From Haloplanus sp. CK5-1 (GTDB lineage Archaea > Halobacteriota > Halobacteria > Halobacteriales > Haloferacaceae): a stretch of DNA of 64,000 bases. Shown piece after piece: positions 42,154 to 50,804 of this stretch (position 1 is the first letter of the stretch; each line of letters starts with the position of its first letter). The notes under the pieces were generated by a model, which was not told the DNA's origin, did no database searches, and worked only from the letters and a program-made list of their open reading frames with translations. The stretch is from positions 1,550,001 to 1,614,000 of the forward strand of contig NZ_CP147505.1 of assembly GCF_037201915.1 (NCBI RefSeq). Reading direction: 5' to 3'. A program made the translations under genes and the position numbers.

Positions 42154-42915
42154 ATGACGGACGACGGCCCGGCGGCGGTCGTCGACCGCCGGATCGACAC
42201 CCTCCGAGTTCTCGCCGACGGCCCGGCCTCGACGCCGACGCTCGTCGACCGGGTAGACGTTTCCCGCTCGACGGTCGACCGGGCGATCCACGAACTGGGG
42301 GCGCTGGGATTCGTGGCTTCGGCGCCGGGCGACAATCGCATCACGACGCTCGGACGGGTGGCGCTCGCCGCACACGACCGTCGGTCCCGACGGCTCGACA
42401 CCCTCGCCGACGCCGCACCGCTTTTCGACGACGTCGCCCTCGACGTCGATCCCGCTGTCTTCGACGACGCGACGCTGGTGCTTGCAGGGCCACGGGCCCC
42501 CCACCGCCCCGTCGACCGCGTCGCCACGCTCGTCGCGGACGCGACCCACGTGTCGGTGTACACCGCGCGATTCCTCGGTCGCCACGCCCGTCTCTACCAC
42601 GACCGAGTCGTCGACGCGGGGATGACCGGATCCTTCGTCGCCACGGATCGGGTGATCGAGCAGGTGGCCGCGGCGCGTCCGGACGACCTGCGCGACGTGA
42701 TCGACCTCGGGCGCGTCGCACTCCGGCGGACGGGGCGGGACGATCCCGTGACGCTCGTCCTCGCGGAGACGCCGACCGGCCCGGAGATGGGGCTGGTGGT
42801 CTATCGCGACGGCGTCCCCCGGGGCTTCCTCGACAACGACCACCCCGCGGCGACCCGGTGGGCGCGCGCCGTCCACGAACGCCTGTGGACGGCGGCGGCG
42901 CCGGTCGACCTCTAA
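42154..42915 (+). CDS. HTH transcriptional regulator (haloarchaeal type)
   Basis: A 253-residue protein. Residues about 10-75 form a winged helix (RIDTLRVLADGPASTPTLVDRVDVSRSTVDRAIHELGALGFV, shown here by its recognition part SRSTVDRAIHELGALG). The C-terminal region (LVADATHVSVYTARFLGRHARLY, VTLVLAETPTGPEMGLVVYRDG) is the effector part of the common haloarchaeal regulator family formerly DUF1724-like. It ends in a 4-base overlap with the convergent lactate dehydrogenase gene, so it may regulate lactate use, but this is only positional. ATG 42154 is preferred over an upstream TTG at 42133. Confidence 0.85.
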   Translation: MTDDGPAAVVDRRIDTLRVLADGPASTPTLVDRVDVSRSTVDRAIHELGALGFVASAPGDNRITTLGRVALAAHDRRSRRLDTLADAAPLFDDVALDVDPAVFDDATLVLAGPRAPHRPVDRVATLVADATHVSVYTARFLGRHARLYHDRVVDAGMTGSFVATDRVIEQVAAARPDDLRDVIDLGRVALRRTGRDDPVTLVLAETPTGPEMGLVVYRDGVPRGFLDNDHPAATRWARAVHERLWTAAAPVDL

Positions 42916-45900
42916 AGCGCGTCGGCGAGGGCGTCGACGGGCGTGGGAGGTTTCTCGTCGTACTCGTCGCCCAGTTGGGTGCGGCAGGACGCGCCGGGCG
43001 CGACGAGTCGGTCGCCCGTACTCTCCTCGACCTGGTCGAAGAGGATCGACCCGATGGCTTGGCTCATCGAGAAGTGTTCGGCCTCGTAACCGAACGAGCC
43101 CGCCATCCCACAACAGCCCGAGTCCAGCGCGTCGACCTCGTAGCCGGCACGGCGCAACACACCCACCGCGTGGTGGTCCTTCCGCGTCGACTTCTGGTGG
43201 CAGTGACCGTGGTAGGTGAGCGTCTCGTCGGGCGCGTCCGCGGAGAGGGTCTCGTCCAGCCGGAAGGTGTCGAGGTACTCCATGACGCCGTAGGTGTTGT
43301 TCGCCACTGCGTTCACGTCGTCGCCCGACAACAGGTCGAGGTAGTCGGACTGGAACATCACGGCGTCCGAGGGCTCGACGACGACTACGTCCCACCCCTC
43401 GCGAACGCGGGGGGCCAGCGCGTCGACGTTCGTCGCCGCCTGCTCGCGGGCCTTGTCGAGGAAGCCCTTCGAGAACGGCGGCCGGCCGCTGCCGGTCACG
43501 TCGTCCGGAATCTCGACGTGGACGTTCGCCGCCTCCAAGACCTCCACGGCCGCCTCGCCCGCCGCCGGCGCGTTGTAGTTGGTGTAGGAGTCGGGGAAGA
43601 GGAGGACGCGACGGTCGGCCTCGCTCTCGGGCACCCCCGCCCCGCCGCGGGCCTCGAACCGATCGACGAGCGTCTGGCGGTGGAACTCGGGGAGCGAGCG
43701 GTCCTCGGCGATGCCGAGGGTCTTCTCCATGACCGTCCGGGCGCCCGGCACCTTCGCCGCCCAGTTCGAGAGCGGGGCCAACGCCGATCCCAGCGCGTTC
43801 AGCCGGTCGATGTTCGCGAAGAGTTTGTCCCGCAGGGACGAGCCGTGGCGCTGGTGGTGTTCGTGGGTCACCTCCGCTTTCATCTTCGCGAGGTCGACCT
43901 CGCTGGGGCAGTCCTTCGAACAGCCCTTGCAGCCGATACAGAGGTCCAGCACCTCGTGCATGAACTCCACGTCGGTGGCGTCCCCGTCGAGGTCACCGCT
44001 CATCGCCTGTCGGAGCATGTTCGCCCGGCCCCGGGTGGCGGTGATCTCCTCCTGGCTGGCGCGGTAGGTCGGACACATCACGCCCCCAGTCGTCTCCTGT
44101 GGGCCGCGACAGCCGCCACAGCCGTGACAGAGCTCGACCATCCCCTGGAAGCCGTTCTCGTTGTCCCAGTCGAGTTCGGCGTCGAACCCGGCGTCGAACT
44201 CGTAGTCGGGGCCGAACCGGAGGTTCTCGGTCATGTCCACGTCGCCACAGATGTTCCCCGGATTCAGCAGCCAGTCGGGATCGAACGCGCTCTTCAGGTC
44301 GCGGAACGACTCCCAGAGCCGGTCGCCGTACAGTTTCCGGTTCCACTGGGTGCGCGCACGCCCGTCGCCGTGTTCGCCCGAGACGGAGCCGTCGTACTTC
44401 ACGACGAGGTCGGTGGCGGCGTCCGCGATGGACTCCATCTCCGCGACGCCCTCGACGGTCTTGGTGTTGACCAGCGGTCGGATGTGGAGGACCCCGGGCC
44501 CGGCGTGGGCGTAGTAACTCGCGAACGTGTCGTGGTCGTCGAGGATCGCCTGGAAGTCGGCCACGTAGTCGGGGAGGTTCTCCGCCGGGACGGCGGTGTC
44601 CTCGATGTACGCGATGTGTTTCTCGTCGCTGGTCCGGCCGAGCAGGATCGGGAGCCCGGACTTGCGCATCTTCCAGAACTTCTCCCGGGTCTCGGCGTCG
44701 TGGGCCTCCATCACGTCGCGTGCCAACCGGGGAGCCTCGGTCCGATCGGCCGCCCCGTCCCGGGGGTCGGCCTCCGTCGCCGCGTCGCCCACCCGGTCGG
44801 CGACGAGGTCGGCGACCTTCCGCCGGCCGTCGTCGTCGCTCTCGGCGTAGAACTCGACGAGAAGCACCGAGTTGGTCCCTTCCGGGAGCAGGCCGACCAC
44901 GTCGGCGAATTCGGCGGTGTCGCGGGCCAGATCGAGCAACACGTCGTCCATCACCTCGACTGCGGCGGGGTCGTGATCGAGGATCGGTGCGACGTCCTCC
45001 ATCGCGTCGAGCAGGTCGTCGTAGGTCAACATCGCGACCGCCTTCGTCTCCGGGAGAGGTTCGAGCGAGACGGTCGCCTCGGTGACGATGGCGAGCGTCC
45101 CCTCGCTCCCGGCGAGCAGTCGGGCGAGGTTGACCGACCCCGTCTCGGCCTCCTCTACCAGTACGTCGAAGTTGTACCCCGAGACGTTGCGCTTGAGGTC
45201 GGGATACCGGTCCCGGATCTCGTCGGTGTCCTCGTCGACGATCCGGGCCACTTCGGCGTAGATGCGCTCCTCGAGCGTCCCGTCGGGGTCGCCCGCCGCC
45301 CGCAGGTCGTCGACGTCGACCTCGCCGAACGTCGTCACCGTGCCGTCCGCGAGGACGGCCTCGACCTCCTCGACGTAGGCGTCCGTCTTGCCGTACTTCA
45401 GGGAGTGTGCACCCGTGGAGTTGTTTCCGATCGCCCCGCCGAGCGCGCTCTTGTCGCCCCACGCGGGGTCGGGCGCGAACTTCAGCCCGTGGGGTTCGAG
45501 GACACCGTCGAGGTCACCCAGATACACGCCGGCCTCCGCACGGGCGCGCTCGGCGTCCGGGTCGGCCTCCAACACGTCGGTCATGTGTCTGGTGAAATCG
45601 AGGACGACCGCCTCGTTGACGGTCTGGCCGGCGAGGCTCGTCCCTCCGCCGCGGGGGAGAACGGGTATCCCGCGGTCGGCGCAGTACTCGACGACCGCGG
45701 AGACGTCCGCCGTCGAAGTGGGGAAGACGACGCCGATCGGCGTCATCTCGTAGGCGCTGGCGTCGGTGGCGTACAGCTGTCGGGAGTAGTCGTCGAACCG
45801 CACGTCGCCGTCGACCAGGTCCTCTAGGTCGTCGACCATCCCCGGCCGGTCGACTCCCTCGCTTCGGTAGTCGTAATCGCCAGCCGACGCGGGATCGTCC

Positions 45901-45923
45901 GCGGAGTCGCCTGTCGTTGCCAT
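42912..45923 (-). CDS. FAD/Fe-S D-lactate (or glycolate-type) dehydrogenase, fused
   Basis: A 1003-residue membrane-associated flavoprotein. Residues about 50-480 are the FAD-binding and FAD-oxidase C-terminal domains (PRGGGTSLAGQTVN near 95, GAIGNNSTGAHSLKYGK). The second half has 4Fe-4S clusters (LCHGCGGCRG, CIGCKGCSKDCPSE) and a C-terminal CCG domain with YHGHCHQKS and CCGMAGSFGYE. It corresponds to a GlcD-GlcF fusion as in archaeal D-lactate dehydrogenases. The divergent neighbour is a lactate permease, supporting lactate oxidation. Electron transfer to quinone is likely. Confidence 0.92.
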   Translation of the reverse strand: MATTGDSADDPASAGDYDYRSEGVDRPGMVDDLEDLVDGDVRFDDYSRQLYATDASAYEMTPIGVVFPTSTADVSAVVEYCADRGIPVLPRGGGTSLAGQTVNEAVVLDFTRHMTDVLEADPDAERARAEAGVYLGDLDGVLEPHGLKFAPDPAWGDKSALGGAIGNNSTGAHSLKYGKTDAYVEEVEAVLADGTVTTFGEVDVDDLRAAGDPDGTLEERIYAEVARIVDEDTDEIRDRYPDLKRNVSGYNFDVLVEEAETGSVNLARLLAGSEGTLAIVTEATVSLEPLPETKAVAMLTYDDLLDAMEDVAPILDHDPAAVEVMDDVLLDLARDTAEFADVVGLLPEGTNSVLLVEFYAESDDDGRRKVADLVADRVGDAATEADPRDGAADRTEAPRLARDVMEAHDAETREKFWKMRKSGLPILLGRTSDEKHIAYIEDTAVPAENLPDYVADFQAILDDHDTFASYYAHAGPGVLHIRPLVNTKTVEGVAEMESIADAATDLVVKYDGSVSGEHGDGRARTQWNRKLYGDRLWESFRDLKSAFDPDWLLNPGNICGDVDMTENLRFGPDYEFDAGFDAELDWDNENGFQGMVELCHGCGGCRGPQETTGGVMCPTYRASQEEITATRGRANMLRQAMSGDLDGDATDVEFMHEVLDLCIGCKGCSKDCPSEVDLAKMKAEVTHEHHQRHGSSLRDKLFANIDRLNALGSALAPLSNWAAKVPGARTVMEKTLGIAEDRSLPEFHRQTLVDRFEARGGAGVPESEADRRVLLFPDSYTNYNAPAAGEAAVEVLEAANVHVEIPDDVTGSGRPPFSKGFLDKAREQAATNVDALAPRVREGWDVVVVEPSDAVMFQSDYLDLLSGDDVNAVANNTYGVMEYLDTFRLDETLSADAPDETLTYHGHCHQKSTRKDHHAVGVLRRAGYEVDALDSGCCGMAGSFGYEAEHFSMSQAIGSILFDQVEESTGDRLVAPGASCRTQLGDEYDEKPPTPVDALADAL

Positions 45924-45944
45924 CGGCCGCTACTTGGTGTATAG

Positions 45945-45960
45945 CCGCATAAAAATGCGG
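45945..45960 (-). promoter_or_regulatory. Palindrome overlapping the dehydrogenase TATA element
   Basis: CCGCATAAAAATGCGG is a perfect 6-base inverted repeat around AAAA; on the minus strand it contains TTTTTATG, a TATA-like element about 25-30 bases before the start codon at 45923. A regulator bound here would block the promoter. Confidence 0.55.
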
Positions 45961-46100
45961 GTACTCGACGGTCGCTCCCCGCCGTCCCTTCGGCGGGCCA
46001 CTCGCTGCTCGTGAGGCCGGATACCGACGACGATGTGTCCGGGTCGAGTCCAAATATTCATGAAAAACTCGATAAATATCATGGTTGTCTGTCCCTATAA

Positions 46101-46188
46101 TTTATATCGAATGGATCAGATGGGCCGCATGGACTATGCACACGCTGGTTCGACCGACTGTTCGATCGTTGACTATAACGGAGTATAG
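46101..46188 (+). promoter_or_regulatory. Lactate permease upstream region
   Basis: A TATA-like TTTATATCG at 46101-46109 and, closer to the gene, the inverted repeat CTATA (46173-46177) / TATAG (46184-46188). The second lies 15-30 bases before the ATG and could be an operator or an alternative promoter element. Confidence 0.4.
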
Positions 46189-46203
46189 CCAGGTGAGTCG
46201 CGG

Positions 46204-47928
46204 ATGGTAACCGCGGTGAATACTGCGTTGGCAGCGCTCCCGCTCGTGCTTGCGGGTGTTCTACTCGTCGGGTTCCTCTGGCCCGCGACGCGGGCGATGC
46301 CCCTCGCGTGGATCACGGCGCTCGCCGTCGGCTACGTGGCTTGGGACATGCCGACCAACTGGCTCGCGGCCGGGTCCATCTCGGGTGTGATGACCGCGGT
46401 CGAGATCCTCTGGATCGTCTTCGGCGCGCTGTTGCTCCTGTACACGCTGATGGAGGCCGGCGCGTTCGACCGCATCAACAAGGGGTTCGCGGCGGTCAGC
46501 GACGACCGCCGGGTCCAGATCGTCCTGATCGGCTTCTTCCTCGCGACGTTCATCGAGGGCGCGGCCGGCTTCGGGACGCCCGCGGCCGTCGTCGCACCGC
46601 TGATGCTGGGGCTTGGCTTCCCGGCGCTTGCGGCGGTCGTCGCCGCGATCATCGGCCACATCATCGCCGTCACGTACGGCGCGGTCGGCACGCCGATCGT
46701 CGTCGGAATCCGTGATCCGCTGTCCACGGCCGGCTTCGGCGAAGCCATCCGAGCCGGTGGGTTCACCGTCACGGAGTACTCCAACCAGGTCGCGGCGTGG
46801 GCGGCGACCTACCACGCGCTGGTCGGATTCGTCATGCCGCTTTTCGCAGTCGGGATGGTCGTCTACTTCTTCGGCGGCGAGGATCGCTCGCTGAAACCCG
46901 CCTGGGAGGTCGCACCGCTGTGTCTGTTCTCGGGCATCGCCTTCGCGGTGCCCTACTGGATCTCCGCGTGGTACATCACCGCCGAGTTCCCCAGCCTCAT
47001 CGGTTCGATGGTCGGCGGGGCCATCGTCGTGAGCGTCCTCAGGGCCGGCTACCTGCTCCCCGACTCGGAGTGGGACTTCCCGCCCCGCGAGGAGTGGCCC
47101 GACCACTGGGTCGGCACGATCGAACCCGGACAGAACGGCGGGAGCGCCGACCCCGTCCCCGACGGCGGCACCGTCAACTCCGAGATGTCGCTACTGAAGG
47201 CGTGGTCGCCGTACGTGATCCTCGTCGTCCTGCTCGTGATCACGCGCGCGGTCGGCCCCATCTCCTCGTTCATCAACAGTTCGTGGTTCGTGATCTCGTG
47301 GAACGAGATCCTCGGCACCTCGATCTCCAGTAGCATCGCGTGGATGAACGTGCCGGGGTTCTGGCTGATCGTCAGCGCCGTCCTCGCCATCCCCATCTTC
47401 GGTATGTCCGGCGAGGAAGTGTCCGAAGCGTGGAAGGAGACCGCCAGAAAGATCGTCGCCCCCTTCATCGCGCTGATCTTCGTCATCGCGATGGTGCAGG
47501 TGATGCTCAACTCCGGTGCACACCCCGGTGCCCCGGAAGCGGGGAGCATGATCGTCGTCCTCGCGACGCTCACCGCCGACATCCTCGGGCCGGTCTACCC
47601 GTTCTTCGCCGCGCTCATCGGCGCCCTCGGTGCCGCGATGGCCGGGTCGAACACCGTCTCGAACATCACCTTCAGCGGGTTCCAGTTCGAGGCCGCACAG
47701 CAACTCGGACTCCCGACACAGATCATCGTCGGCGCACAGGCCGTCGGTGGCGCCATCGGGAACCTCGTCGCCGTCCACAACGTCGTCGCCGCCGTGGCGA
47801 CCGTCGGCCTGGTCGGTGAGGAGGGACGCGTGATGCGGTTCAACCTCATCCCTCTGCTCTACTACGCGCTCGGGGTCGGGACGCTCGCGATGCTGTTCAG
47901 TTACGTCCTCTTCCCGACGCTGTTCTGA
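46204..47928 (+). CDS. lctP: L-lactate permease family transporter
   Basis: A 574-residue membrane protein with about 12-14 hydrophobic segments and the family motifs FIEGAAGFGTPAAVVAPLMLGLGFP (shown by its part EGAAGFGTPAAVVAPLM), TYGAVGTPIVVGI and GSNTVSNITFSGFQ. LctP carriers move lactate or glycolate with protons. It lies divergent from the lactate dehydrogenase, so the pair forms an uptake-and-oxidation module. Both D- and L-lactate may be transported. The start at 46204 follows GTGAGTCGCGG. Confidence 0.93.
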   Translation: MVTAVNTALAALPLVLAGVLLVGFLWPATRAMPLAWITALAVGYVAWDMPTNWLAAGSISGVMTAVEILWIVFGALLLLYTLMEAGAFDRINKGFAAVSDDRRVQIVLIGFFLATFIEGAAGFGTPAAVVAPLMLGLGFPALAAVVAAIIGHIIAVTYGAVGTPIVVGIRDPLSTAGFGEAIRAGGFTVTEYSNQVAAWAATYHALVGFVMPLFAVGMVVYFFGGEDRSLKPAWEVAPLCLFSGIAFAVPYWISAWYITAEFPSLIGSMVGGAIVVSVLRAGYLLPDSEWDFPPREEWPDHWVGTIEPGQNGGSADPVPDGGTVNSEMSLLKAWSPYVILVVLLVITRAVGPISSFINSSWFVISWNEILGTSISSSIAWMNVPGFWLIVSAVLAIPIFGMSGEEVSEAWKETARKIVAPFIALIFVIAMVQVMLNSGAHPGAPEAGSMIVVLATLTADILGPVYPFFAALIGALGAAMAGSNTVSNITFSGFQFEAAQQLGLPTQIIVGAQAVGGAIGNLVAVHNVVAAVATVGLVGEEGRVMRFNLIPLLYYALGVGTLAMLFSYVLFPTLF

Positions 47929-48057
47929 CGGCACCCGGCGGACGCGGTTTTTTTCGAACGGGCCGACTCTCGCGTGTGCAGTCGCGAGGGACCACACCGG
48001 CCCCACGGACCGGGAAGGGTCGTCGTCGACACACCGGCCTCGGGGTCGCCGGGATGG

Positions 48058-48504
48058 CTACTCGACCTCCGTCTTGACCACCGTCACGGGCGTCTCCGAC
48101 AAGCGAACGACGCGGTCGGTGACGCTCCCGAGGAGGCTCCGGTACTCCTCGGGGTGGCGGCGCGTCCCGAGGACGGCCAGATCCGCGTCGTTCTCGGTGG
48201 CGTAGTCGACGATCACCTCGTGTGGCCGGCCGTGTCGGAGCGCCTCGACCACCTCGACGCCGCGGTCGGCCGCCTGCGTCCGCACCGCCGCGAGTGCGTC
48301 CTCACCGACCTCTTCCAGTCCGTGTTCCGGCCCCTCCCGCTCGTCGACGTACTCGTCGCCGCTGTACGCCGAGTAGACGTCCTCGTCGACGACGAAGAGG
48401 GCGTGAACCACGGCGTCGTGGAGCGACGCCAGTCGGATGGCGTGTGTCGTCGCGTTCTTGGAGCCGATTTCGCCGTCGGTAGCGAGCAGGATGTCGTCGT
48501 ACAT
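48058..48504 (-). CDS. Universal stress protein (UspA family)
   Basis: A 148-residue ATP-binding-type USP. The N-terminus MYDDILLATDGEIGSKNA contains the first strand and Asp; the C-terminal G-x2-x9-G-S motif is LGTRRHPEEYRSLLGSVTDRV. Ends with the usual PVTVVKTEVE strand. A TTTTTCACC stretch near 48529-48537 (minus strand AATTTTTCACC) may be its promoter. It is divergent from folD. Confidence 0.93.
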   Translation of the reverse strand: MYDDILLATDGEIGSKNATTHAIRLASLHDAVVHALFVVDEDVYSAYSGDEYVDEREGPEHGLEEVGEDALAAVRTQAADRGVEVVEALRHGRPHEVIVDYATENDADLAVLGTRRHPEEYRSLLGSVTDRVVRLSETPVTVVKTEVE

Positions 48505-48609
48505 GTTTCGACGTTCGACACGATCGGTGAAAAATTCACCCGGTGACTCCCGGACGCCGATACTGCGCCAAGCGGAGCGTTGAAGACGGTCGGCCGCGCC
48601 TGTCGGGAC

Positions 48610-49497
48610 ATGACTCAGGTTATCGACGGCGACGCGGTCGCGAGCGACGTCCGCGACGGACTCGGTGACGCCATCGCGACGCTCGACGACGCGGGCGTCA
48701 CGCCGACGCTCGCCACCGTACTGATGAGCGACGACCCCGCGAGCGAGACGTACGTCTCGATGAAACAGCAGGACTGCGAGGAGGTGGGTATCGAGGCGCT
48801 GGACGTGGAACTGGACCCCGAGGCACCCGCGGAGGAACTGTTCGACACCGTCGAGGACCTGAACGCCGATCCGGACGTCAACGGCATCCTCGTCCAGATG
48901 CCCGTCCCGGACCACGTCTCCGACCGCGACGTGATCCGGGCTATCGACCCCGAGAAGGACGTCGACGGCTTCCACCCCGAGAACGTCGGCCGACTGGTCG
49001 CGGGCGACCCCGTGTTCAAGCCGTGTACGCCCCACGGCGTCCTGAAACTCCTCGACGCGGCCGACGTGGAGACCGAGGGCGCGGACGTGGCCGTCGTCGG
49101 GCGGTCGAACATCGTCGGCAAGCCCCTCGCCAACCTCCTGATCCAGAAGGCCGACTACGGCAACGCGACGGTGACCGTCTGTCACTCCCGGACCGACGAC
49201 CTGGCCGAGAAGACCCGACGGGCGGACGTAGTCGTCGCCGCCGTCGGCGTGCCCGAACTCGTCGACGGGTCGATGCTCACCGAGGGGACCGTCGTCATCG
49301 ACGTGGGCGTCAACCGGGTCGAACGCGACGGCGAGTCGACGCTCGTCGGCGACGTGGACTTCGAGAGCGCGAAAGAGGTGGCGAGCGCCATCACGCCCGT
49401 CCCCGGCGGTGTCGGACCGATGACCCGCGCGATGCTCCTGTACAACACGGTGACGGCTGCGAGTCGGCAGGCGGACGTGGCCGTCGACCTGCCGTAG
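48610..49497 (+). CDS. folD: Methylenetetrahydrofolate dehydrogenase/methenyl-THF cyclohydrolase
   Basis: A 295-residue bifunctional folate enzyme using NADP. Family blocks: YVSMKQQDCEEVGI with the catalytic Lys, GILVQMPVPDHV, PEKDVDGFHPENVGRL, FKPCTPHGVLKLL, VVGRSNIVGKPLANLL and PGGVGPMTRAML. Complete length. The ATG at 48610 is chosen. It supplies one-carbon units as in other haloarchaea that use folate. The FTCD_C-type cyclohydrolase at 28.4-29.0 kb may work on the same pool. Confidence 0.96.
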   Translation: MTQVIDGDAVASDVRDGLGDAIATLDDAGVTPTLATVLMSDDPASETYVSMKQQDCEEVGIEALDVELDPEAPAEELFDTVEDLNADPDVNGILVQMPVPDHVSDRDVIRAIDPEKDVDGFHPENVGRLVAGDPVFKPCTPHGVLKLLDAADVETEGADVAVVGRSNIVGKPLANLLIQKADYGNATVTVCHSRTDDLAEKTRRADVVVAAVGVPELVDGSMLTEGTVVIDVGVNRVERDGESTLVGDVDFESAKEVASAITPVPGGVGPMTRAMLLYNTVTAASRQADVAVDLP

Positions 49498-49501
49498 CCG
49501 G

Positions 49502-50203
49502 TCACCGAAGCCGCTCGCGGGCGGCCGACAGCGACGACTCGTCGCCGTCGATCAGGTACGTGCCGACCTCCCGGGCCGCCCGAACCAGCGACTCGGCGTC
49601 GGCCGGCGACACGTCACCCTCGAGGGCGCGCACCCGCTTGATGCGTTCGTGGATCGAGCCGAGCGTGTGGCGGGCGGCCTCGTCGGGGTGTTCGTCCAAC
49701 CAGTCGAGGACGTCACGGCGGTAGTCGGCGACGGCGTTGGCGTACGCCAGCCCGCGGGCCGGAGCCAGCGTCTCGGAGACGGCGTCCGGCGGCGGTCGCT
49801 CCCCGTCGTCGGCCCCGCGGAGCAGGGCGAGCAGGTAGCGCCGGTCGGCGTCGCTCGGATCACGTTCCCGGTGGAAGGCGTCGATCACCTGCAGGAGTTC
49901 GTTCGCCGCCAGGACGGTGTCGTCGAGCGGTTGGAGTTCGCCGGCGTCGACGAAGCCGCGGCGCCGGACGTACGCCCGCAGGTCGCGCTTGCAGTCGTCG
50001 ACGACGTCGGACAGCGACCCCTCGTGTTCGGCGGTGCGATACGGCGTCAGATCGAGCGTCGCGGACGCGTCGGTGTGGAGGGTGCGGTCGTCGACGCCGA
50101 CGCTCCGGAGGCTCTCACAGTCCGGACACGCCACGCTTCCGGTCTCGTAGTACGACCACCGGCAGCCACACGCCTGACACTCCCGCCGGCCGCGGACCTT
50201 CAT
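49502..50203 (-). CDS. TFIIB-type zinc-ribbon haloarchaeal protein (DUF7117-like)
   Basis: A 233-residue protein. The N-terminus MKVRGRRECQACGCRWSYYETGSVACPDCESLRSVGV has two CxxC pairs (zinc ribbon); the rest is helical (VVDDCKRDLRAYVRRRGF, LAANELLQVIDAFHRERD, AVADYRRDVLDWLDEHPDEA). The family name is from memory. It converges on folD with 4 bases between stops. Function unknown; a nucleic-acid or protein-binding role is plausible. Confidence 0.8.
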   Translation of the reverse strand: MKVRGRRECQACGCRWSYYETGSVACPDCESLRSVGVDDRTLHTDASATLDLTPYRTAEHEGSLSDVVDDCKRDLRAYVRRRGFVDAGELQPLDDTVLAANELLQVIDAFHRERDPSDADRRYLLALLRGADDGERPPPDAVSETLAPARGLAYANAVADYRRDVLDWLDEHPDEAARHTLGSIHERIKRVRALEGDVSPADAESLVRAAREVGTYLIDGDESSLSAARERLR

Positions 50204-50804
50204 GCTCGCCGTTCGCCCGGGGCGGACAAAAACGCGGCGGACCCTCACGCACGACCGACGTGCGCTCGGATGTTGGACTGGAGACACGTCTGACCGGGAG
50301 GCGGTAGTTTTATGATTCGATACCACTCAGAACCATGTGACGCTTCGTCTGGAGGGCCGAAGCGTCAGCGGGGACCAATCAGGGCGGCAACGTCACGCGA
50401 TTTTCGCGTGGCTTGCTTTCCTTTTCCCGACGACTCGCACCGCGGAGCCACGCGTATCGGTGCCGTACGCGTCGCCATCCGGCGAGTAGGGCGACGGGGA
50501 TCCGGGCGCAGTAGTGTCGATTCGTCGCGTGTACTCGCATAGAACCGTCCGGGCCGATGCGGAGACGTGCGGTCCGGGGAGTCCAGCGCGAGTTGCGGGA
50601 CGCCGTCGCGGGACTCGGCGATCCGCACGAACCCGCGATCGACGCGGAGTTGCCGACCGACAGCGGGAGACACGGCGAGCGGCCGGGACCGACCCTCGAC
50701 ACGCTGGTCCCGCACTGGACGAGCGCTCGTTCGACGACCGAACGGACAGACGGGAACTCGCGGCGCGGCGAGACTGGGAGCGCCGGCAGGTCGGAGGCCG
50801 AGCC
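50204..50804. other. 600-base region without a protein gene
   Basis: The first part holds the small-RNA candidate (50337-50420). The stretch 50560-50800 contains overlapping open frames with traces of protein-like composition (LDERSFDDRTDRRELAARR on one frame, VQRELRDAVAGLGDPHEPAID on another), which may be a decayed gene, but I cannot identify an ancestor. Confidence 0.4.
50337..50420 (+). ncRNA. Candidate small RNA with two hairpins and T-run
   Basis: A TATA-like GTTTTATG (50307-50314) is followed, 23-30 bases later, by a perfect 10-base-pair hairpin (TGACGCTTCG at 50338-50347 with CGAAGCGTCA at 50358-50367). After a 26-base linker comes a second hairpin (CACGCGA 50394-50400 / TCGCGTG 50404-50410) and then a T-rich stretch (GCTTGCTTTCCTTTTCCC). 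The order promoter, hairpin, hairpin, T-run resembles a short non-coding transcript. No known family is recognised. Confidence 0.35.

Noticed and set aside
42858-45827. 989-codon plus-strand ORF antisense to the lactate dehydrogenase
   Set aside because: Complement of a well-supported gene with catalytic motifs; its composition is that of an antisense shadow.
50312-50542. 76-codon ORF starting within the small-RNA candidate
   Set aside because: Crosses both hairpins and has no protein-like pattern.
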